From Hymenolepis diminuta (taxonomy: Eukaryota; Platyhelminthes; Cestoda; Cyclophyllidea; Hymenolepididae): a stretch of 64,000 bases of DNA. Position 1 is the first letter of the stretch. Every line of letters begins with the position of its first letter. Below are positions 59,101 through 64,000 of this stretch, piece by piece. The DNA is taken from the NCBI GenBank assembly GCA_900708905.1, contig CAADRB010000031.1:3330120-3394119 (forward strand), read 5' to 3'. The notes below the pieces were generated by a model. It had not been told where the DNA came from and searched no databases. It saw only the letters and a program-made list of their open reading frames with translations. The translations under genes and the position numbers were made by a program.

Positions 59101-59113
59101 TGGATGGCTGCAT
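40263..59113 (-). CDS. Long-chain fatty-acid-CoA ligase (ACSL1/5/6-like)
   Basis: Activates long-chain fatty acids with ATP and CoA through an acyl-adenylate, feeding lipid synthesis, oxidation and protein acylation. Fifteen phase-consistent exons: 59045-59113, 58860-58965, 58750-58817, 58176-58280, 56761-56860, 53462-53637, 52634-52666, 52500-52551, 51896 into the gap, 50287-50355, 44847-45064, 44181-44331, 41009-41173, 40828-40941 and 40263-40748. About 636 residues are visible and some 30 fall in the gap; vertebrate ACSL1 is about 700. Motifs: the AMP-binding P-loop [35 protein letters not shown], and the FACS signature [12 protein letters not shown] with [15 protein letters not shown]. 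No N-terminal membrane anchor is encoded by the exons found. Family assignment is firm; subfamily is likely. Confidence 0.92.
41231..41335 (-). other. Candidate 105-nt in-frame cassette exon in ACSL
   Basis: Between the AGAPVS exon and the YGCTE exon lies an open 35-codon stretch ([15 protein letters not shown] to FLKPVLQT). It is bounded by a good acceptor (CTTATTTTTAG) and a GTTAGG donor and is separated from the next exon by a 57-nt intron. It is phase 0 on both sides, so including it keeps the frame. Animal ACSL proteins have no segment here, and direct joining of the neighbours matches the family exactly. It may be chance or a flatworm-specific alternative exon. Confidence 0.3.
41336..44180. 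other. ACSL intron
   Basis: About 2.8 kb with no exon placed. Open frames at 42106-42327 (plus) and 42990-43259 and 43531-43755 (minus) do not resemble ACSL or any family I recognise. Confidence 0.6.
44181..50355 (-). CDS. ACSL exons 10-12: central adenylation domain
   Basis: Exon 50287-50355 encodes [19 protein letters not shown]. Exon 44847-45064 encodes [19 protein letters not shown] and [18 protein letters not shown], the region holding the fatty-acid gate in relatives. Exon 44181-44331 encodes [13 protein letters not shown] and [19 protein letters not shown]. Introns are very unequal: 4.5 kb between the first two, 515 nt between the next two. Phases 0-0, 0-2 and 2-0 agree. Confidence 0.9.
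45225..45480 (+). repeat. Dispersed repeat, second family, copy 1
   Basis: Shares an ordered series of short blocks with 55595-55865: AAAAAACGAATTGAAGG, GACCATC, ATAATGGACA, and later ATCGAACCCAAAATCCA followed by CTTTACC-like text. Identity is moderate and was judged by eye. Confidence 0.45.
48597..48715 (+). repeat. tRNA-like dispersed repeat, copy 3 (opposite orientation)
   Basis: Its reverse complement reads ATGAGAAATCCACATTCTGT, then GGCAGAATTAACAAATGTGG and a GTACACTGATGAGTACC block, in the order seen in copy 2. The remnant of the box-B end is near 48606-48632. Confidence 0.45.
51734..51896 (-). CDS. ACSL exon 9, mostly inside an assembly gap (146 N)
   Basis: Only 17 bases are readable, 51896 down to 51880, after a CCCTTTTAG acceptor. 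Joined to the G of the previous exon they read GTPKGP, the second half of the P-loop motif. The rest of the exon (about 25 residues, with the THxN-type block in relatives) must lie in the run of N at 51734-51879. Its other edge is unknown; it must end at phase 0 to join 50287-50355. Confidence 0.85.
52013..52080 (-). repeat. tRNA-like dispersed repeat, partial copy 4
   Basis: Carries only the first part of the element: ATGAGAAACTCGGATTCTGA and ACCTCCCTATTGATCC. It lies between ACSL exons 8 and 9. Confidence 0.35.
52165..52325 (-). repeat. tRNA-like dispersed repeat, copy 5
   Basis: TTATGAGAAATCTACCACTT, then ATATTAACCAGAATTAACA, CGGCCATC and GATGAGCATCGATCTTGGAA follow the family order. The end at GTCAACATGCACGTTGGC is better preserved than in copy 6. 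Confidence 0.45.
52500..53637 (-). CDS. ACSL exons 6-8, ending in the P-loop
   Basis: Exon 53462-53637 encodes [18 protein letters not shown] onwards. The 33-nt micro-exon 52634-52666 reads [11 protein letters not shown]. Exon 52500-52551 reads [17 protein letters not shown] and leaves a G for the next exon. YTSGTTG is the ATP-binding P-loop of the ANL superfamily. All three junctions keep frame with consensus GT-AG sites. Confidence 0.9.
54575..54700 (-). repeat. tRNA-like dispersed repeat, copy 6
   Basis: CTCACATTCTACCAC, GGCAATCCGCATCAC, GTGTACTGGTGGACACCGAC and TTCGTGACCTCTGACTAG are in family order, ending in CACGCCGCCGGTGCAGTCAC. Located in an ACSL intron. Confidence 0.45.
55595..55865 (+). 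repeat. Dispersed repeat, second family, copy 2
   Basis: Matches copy 1 in the same orientation: AAAAAAATGAATTGAAGG, GACCATCC, TATTGTGGACAAG, then CCCGAATCCAAAATCAA. It lies in the ACSL intron 53638-56760. The nature of the element is unknown. Confidence 0.45.
56761..59113 (-). CDS. ACSL exons 1-5: N-terminal region
   Basis: Exon 59045-59113 starts with [13 protein letters not shown] and is followed by [15 protein letters not shown] (58860-58965), [17 protein letters not shown] (58750-58817), [10 protein letters not shown] (58176-58280) and [17 protein letters not shown] (56761-56860). These are collinear with animal ACSL, including the SNCP/YDTLG region that lines the fatty-acid tunnel. The ATG lies six bases after a TTTTTTTAG acceptor at 59120-59121, so either a 5'-UTR exon or a trans-spliced leader precedes it. 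The transmembrane N-terminus of vertebrate ACSL1 is missing. Confidence 0.88.
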
Positions 59114-59121
59114 TTTAAACT

Positions 59122-62100
59122 AAAAAAATGTAACACAAATATCGGTAACTTAGTATTTAAGAAAATATGAATAAGAGGGCTGAAAATGTAAAAGAAATGA
59201 TAAAGAAGGTACAAAATTAAACGTAATATAAAAATACCAAGACCGAATGACTTTATCGAACATTTCAAATAAAAGGAGCATTTTTAAGCTAATAATTTAA
59301 AAATAAAAGGATGTCATCATTCGATGACACCATACAACGGTCAAACGTGGCGAAGACGAATACATTAAAGCGCTGATATAGTTGGGTCGGAGTTCAACTC
59401 ATGCCTCTGATAAAGTTAAGCAAACGGATAAAATCTAATCTCTTGATAAAATTCTGTTAAAAGAATATTTTTAAATAGTAAATGGCCTTTAATTATTTTT
59501 TTAAGTAATAATATCCATGCTGGAATTGGAAATCTTTTACTTCAATAATATGGGTGGTAAGTAATATTGATATTATCGCAAAATGCTTTGCAGTATATTT
59601 AGAATTAAATTCTCATTAACTACCATTTTTGTATTGCATTTATTTATTTAATTTTCTTGAAAAACTAAATTATTTGCACACGACGGGGAGTACTTGATCA
59701 GTGTTATGTGTTCGGTGGTTTCTTTGCTCCCATCAGCAGTGATAGCGAATTAATTTATCAACCGACCATGATAATGTCTGATCTTGTCATTTGCACGCCA
59801 GTGTCAAACGTTCAAAGTTGATAGTAGATTGACATATGTACAGAAATAAGCCACATCATTATGTTTCTTATGAAATAATAAGTTGATTTCTTTAACGATC
59901 ACCTCGAGGAAGTGAACAAGACAAAAGAATGATTAAGTTTCACTTTCTAACAGATTGAAGGAAGAGTTCTGCTAGATTTTACATTTGTCTTTCATGCATT
60001 GTGACATTCATTACCATCTTCAGAGTGCAGTGTTACTTGTCTGAAGTTTACACTTATGAAAACATGTTCTTTTCATTTTGTAGAGCATCCGGCAGCACAA
60101 AATATGAGAAGTTATTTCACGGTTAATTCCTACTTTACGCTCTTTTGTAAAAGAGGAGTAATCAGGACTCAGCACAGTTCGAGTAGCAGTCAGATTTTTT
60201 GAATGCCATCCATGAATCATATGCAATATTTCTAGAAAATATCGCTAATTAATAATAATAACAACAACATAATTTCAATGGCTATCCGAAATCATGTTCA
60301 TCGTAAGCAAACGTACAGTGATAAATTTTGCAGGAGTAAGTGTGAATGCTGCTTTCTTTTGGTAAAGTTTAATAGCATCAAATATATGCCGAAAAAATCA
60401 TATGAACATGGGAAGCCAAATATAAATAAATAAAGTGAACGGAAAGAATTAAATGTGCTTATTAAAAACGAGGGACCCTAAAATGTATTATTTGATGACT
60501 GGAATAAATATATTTTTATCTGCTTTTTCGATTGTCAACCATGGCATTGGAATTATTCGTCATTATCAAAATGGTTAAAATTTTGCTGTAACCGACTACT
60601 AATTAAAAATATTTAGAAAAATCAAATTAAATCCGGCTGAAAAATAATTAATTTATATTTCAAAAACTATTTAAAAATTATTGACTTAATTTAACTAGAT
60701 ATATTATAAACTCAAAAGCGCACCTATTTGACTTATGAAGGTCGTCTATTATTTCGTGCCAGTGACAGTTAAAGTGAATGCCCCTAAATTTTACAGGGTA
60801 AATTGTAAGTAATTTTATTTTTAATATTTCTTATTTTAAATGTGCATTTTTATTACTGCAGAACTTGACTGTAAACTGAATATTTCAGTAAAGTTTCTTT
60901 TGGAATTTTTGGTGGTTATCGGTTCCTTCGTCGTTCAGGTAAATTATAATTTTTTTTAGGAAATTTGTTCTGGTTGGCAAATCCATGCTTCATCTTATTT
61001 ACCCGTAAACCATATGGCTATAGTTACTGAAAACGAACCTAATGCTCTTCAAATAATCGAACTGCTTACTAAAGAGATTGGTTCTAAACGAATTTTTTTG
61101 TGAGAATGTATTATTTTTTCAGTATTTTTGGTCGGTTAAGTTTGAACTTTAATGACGATCTTAACTTGCCATTAGTAATTAACTGTTCTTCTTGTTCTTA
61201 ATATCATGTCCATGTCTGTGAAAGAGAATTCCGTTGAAGAGCTTCCGGTTACAAAGGATCGATTGGTCTTCGAATCTTGTAAAATACGTGGCTTTTGCCT
61301 CTTTGAAACACGGCAATGTGAAGGTCGTTGATTCCTAATTAAAAACAGTAAGTATATTCACTACATATACTGTAGCGGTAGATGGCTAACAGTAAATGAA
61401 AGAAAAAGAACACCAAGGATTGCGTAGACCAGGTTGTATTGAACAAACCTCAGTACAGAGTCTCAAGGGAAAAATAGAGAATTGGAGGGGAAGGATTGAG
61501 CAAGGGGAGATGCGTTTGACGAGCTAGGGTCTCCCGCGTGTGTCATGTATGTCTAATGGAAGCCTAGTTATAATCGACACTTTGGGTGAGGACACGCATA
61601 TGGATGCAATTTTATGCGTGCTTTAATTGGTCGAGACGATTGTAGGAAAAGGAGGGGCCAGTGCAGACAGGACTAGCTAATAACAAAGTCGACTAAGTGG
61701 TGTCTTTGCTACTATCGTCTGAGGTATGCTTATCTTTTCCGATCGATGAAAATAGGCCAGTTGAGGACACACGATGTTTGTCTATAGAGTGCTTGGGTCA
61801 CAGGAAAGGTTAAAAGTTTACGGACATTATTATAGGGACGAGATAATCAAATTTGGTGGTGAGCGATGACGTGAGATAAATATTTCGGAGAAAGGGGATT
61901 CATCCTTCAATACTTTACAAGTGATTATATGTTTTGGAGTTTTTACAACTTCTTTTATTCATAGATCGTCATAAACATTATTGTTCATTTTTGAAAATTT
62001 CAGCGCTAACAGCGTACGAAAATGAAGGACTTTTAGGTACGACGTTTGAAGTTGACACGGTAATTAAAATTTTTAGTTTGCATGTCTGTGTTATGTTAAG

Positions 62101-63794
62101 AAAATTTCATCGAGGATATTCAACATGAGCACGAGGATAAATTTTTGTCAATACCTTGCAGTTTAGTAGTGGGCGTTTAATTTTATCTCGAAGATGGAAT
62201 ATAGAAAGGAGTGGAAATCGGCTGAGGATAATGAATAAATACAAGTTTATTACTTCCTTGCCTTCTGATCATTTTTTAAAATTGTAACAGATCTGCTCTA
62301 ATCAGTTCAAAAATCTTTCCTGTACATAATGAATTTTTGACCTGTACAAGAGATAAGGAGACGATTCACGTCTTCAGGTTGACCAAACCCTGTTGTTTAT
62401 TGCCTTCTATGTTCTAATAGTTCTTTGATTCTCCTTATTTTTACTATTTCATGATATAAGCATTATTTAACATAATTCTATTTTCTATAGTTGGGCCTTG
62501 GACCTTCAAACCAAGTACCCGTTTTCCGACTTAATTCTACTATTGCTCCTGCTAGTAGCTCCTAGGGTGTGAGATTAACTTTTGGAGTATGGGGCTCCTT
62601 ATATAAAAATGTTGCTTATGCTTCAAGCGAGATTGAACCCGCTTATTGGAGTGAGAGGGGTCTCGCTGCAGCTAAAATCCCCCCCCACTATGAAATATTC
62701 ACACTTAAAAAAAGTTGCTTTTGTAGTATGGTGAGCCTTGCTTTAATTATGTCAATATCTACTTCAGAGGAGTCCACTATTTTAGTCCATTCCATGACAT
62801 GGCTCTCCGAGGGCATTACCTGAACATTAGTCTGTCTTATTTGTTCTGCTATTAGAAATCCTTATTACTTTCGTAAGAAAAGTGCATTTTTATATTTATT
62901 TTTCGATTTCGAGTATATTCTCATACAGCTGGTACGCATTCAGATTTTAGCGTAAGTTATTTTGGATTAAACATAGTCTCAGAATTAAAACTGTTTGAGT
63001 GCCTGCACGCAATTCAATACTTCGTGCTTTGAGCCCTTAGATGATTTGTTTTGCTTTGGTTTACTTAGTTCTAGAAATCGTGAAAATATTCCTTGCATGC
63101 TCTTAAATGACATTTGAATAAAACTGATATCAAATGGGCATCCATCAGAGTGGATTTTGGTGCGCATTTAGCAATGATCTTACGTGTATTCTCTTCATAC
63201 AAAAGATTTTGAAATAAAGTTCCGCTTAACATTGATAATTATATATCTGATACGATGCAACAGCTGAATTTTAAAAAGCAAACAAATGCATGAAATTCCA
63301 TGTATTTGAATTAATTTGATTCATCGGGTCTCCTAATTTTGCGTGAACTTTTGTAGTTCATAGTATCACATCTTAATGCTACTGTAGTTCACAGTTGAGG
63401 TTTTGACCCCAGCTTCTTTAAGTGACTTCTTTATATCATCCAATGCGTAAATATCTGAATAATTGAAGTATCTACTTGAAATTATAATATTAGTAATATT
63501 TCCTAATCCTAATTAATTACTTTTGTTATTGTCAAGTAATCCTTGGTTTCATTAGATCTATTTTTAACAAGGATATAAGCATTGAATTTTAATTAATTCC
63601 TCTTTATAGTTTGCAATCATCAGCTAAATCTTTTTCTGAGACTTCAAAAGATGATGAGTAGGTCTTTTGTGATTTATCCTCACCAGATTACGCCCGAATT
63701 GTATGTTATTTATATTGCTTACAACTCCATTGTTAATGTTATTTTATAGGCCAACGAATTAGTAATATTACTGAAATGACACTCAAGTCGATAA
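59122..63794. other. Intergenic DNA between ACSL and the LIM fragment
   Basis: Very AT-rich to about 61200. From 61330 to 61900 the sequence becomes more G-rich and starts with TGTAGCGGTAGATGGC, which might be an old solo LTR, but no partner was found. A 41-codon frame at 61206-61331 (starting MSMSVKENSVEE) is unassigned. A C8 run lies near 62679-62686. Confidence 0.45.
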
Positions 63795-64000
63795 ACGAAA
63801 GTGTCTTCTGGCACTTGCCGCCCCAATGAATTCTGCTTCATCATGGAGGGTCGTCTCATCTGTCGACACGACTACATCCGGCTGTACGCTGTCAAATTCG
63901 CAGCCTGCAAGATGTTAATGTTAATGCATGAGCTGTGTATGCGAACAAGTCCGAACGAAGTCTATCACTTCAATTGTTTCCAGTGTTCTATGTGTGACGA
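63795..64000 (+). CDS. LIM-domain protein fragment (damaged or divergent)
   Basis: An open frame reaching the window edge resembles the end of one LIM zinc-binding domain and most of a second, as in LIM-homeodomain or LMO proteins: CRPNEFCFIMEGRLICRHDY, then RLYAVKFAACKMLM and NEVYHFNCFQCSMCD. LIM domains are protein-interaction modules of transcriptional regulators. Two expected zinc ligands are absent: the first Cys of the visible half-domain reads Ser and the first Cys of the second domain reads Phe (TTC at 63897-63899). The spacing in the first half is about two residues short. An in-frame TAA lies just upstream at 63792-63794, and no good acceptor is seen. It may be a diverged exon or a decayed copy. 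Confidence 0.6.

Noticed and set aside
61206..61331. Small frame MSMSVKENSVEE as first exon of the LIM gene
   Set aside because: It has Cys residues but not LIM spacing, and it ends in a stop without a donor.

Overview
This window comes from a eukaryotic nuclear genome with AT-rich, repeat-bearing non-coding DNA and large introns mixed with very small ones. Several introns are only 35-42 nt. That mix, together with protein-level resemblance to animal genes, points to a parasitic flatworm, most likely a tapeworm. The species is an inference. Exon maps were built by hand from homology, splice consensus and reading-phase continuity. No search or alignment was run.

Layout: (1) Positions 1-13870, minus strand: the 5' two-thirds of an ATR checkpoint-kinase gene, 29 phase-consistent exons covering N-terminal HEAT repeats, the UME domain and most of the FAT domain; the kinase domain lies beyond the left edge. 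(2) Positions 15123-24755, plus strand: a complete ZDHHC3/7-type (Golgi DHHC) protein S-palmitoyltransferase, divergently arranged with ATR. (3) Positions 24756-40262: a gene-poor interval with three degraded mobile elements: a Ty3/Gypsy integrase end (30.2-31.2 kb), a Tc1/mariner transposase relic on the minus strand (34.1-35.1 kb) and a Gypsy gag-protease element with matching LTR ends (35.7-38.0 kb). (4) Positions 40263-59113, minus strand: a long-chain acyl-CoA synthetase (ACSL) gene of at least 15 exons, one of them mostly lost in an assembly gap at 51734-51879. (5) Positions 59120-63794: no gene recognised. (6) Positions 63795-64000, plus strand: the start of a LIM-domain coding fragment with damaged zinc ligands, cut by the window edge.

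The strongest discovery candidate is in the ZDHHC gene. Two tandem exons (20266-20405 and 21913-22082) encode alternative versions of the same segment: lumenal loop 2, transmembrane helix 4 and the start of the cytosolic tail. Both enter at the same phase and leave at the same phase. Using both, or neither, gives an early stop codon. This is the expected signature of mutually exclusive splicing in a palmitoyltransferase, giving about 442- or 452-residue enzymes.

Other points of note: acceptor sites 3 nt and 6 nt upstream of the ZDHHC and ACSL start codons (possible spliced-leader addition), two GC-AG introns in ATR, a possible 105-nt in-frame cassette exon in ACSL, a dispersed tRNA-like (box-B bearing) repeat family with about six copies, and a near-open 220-codon frame inside an ATR intron. 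The three main genes act separately: DNA-damage signalling, protein lipidation and fatty-acid activation. Fatty-acid activation supplies the acyl-CoA that palmitoyltransferases use, but nothing in the sequence suggests co-regulation.
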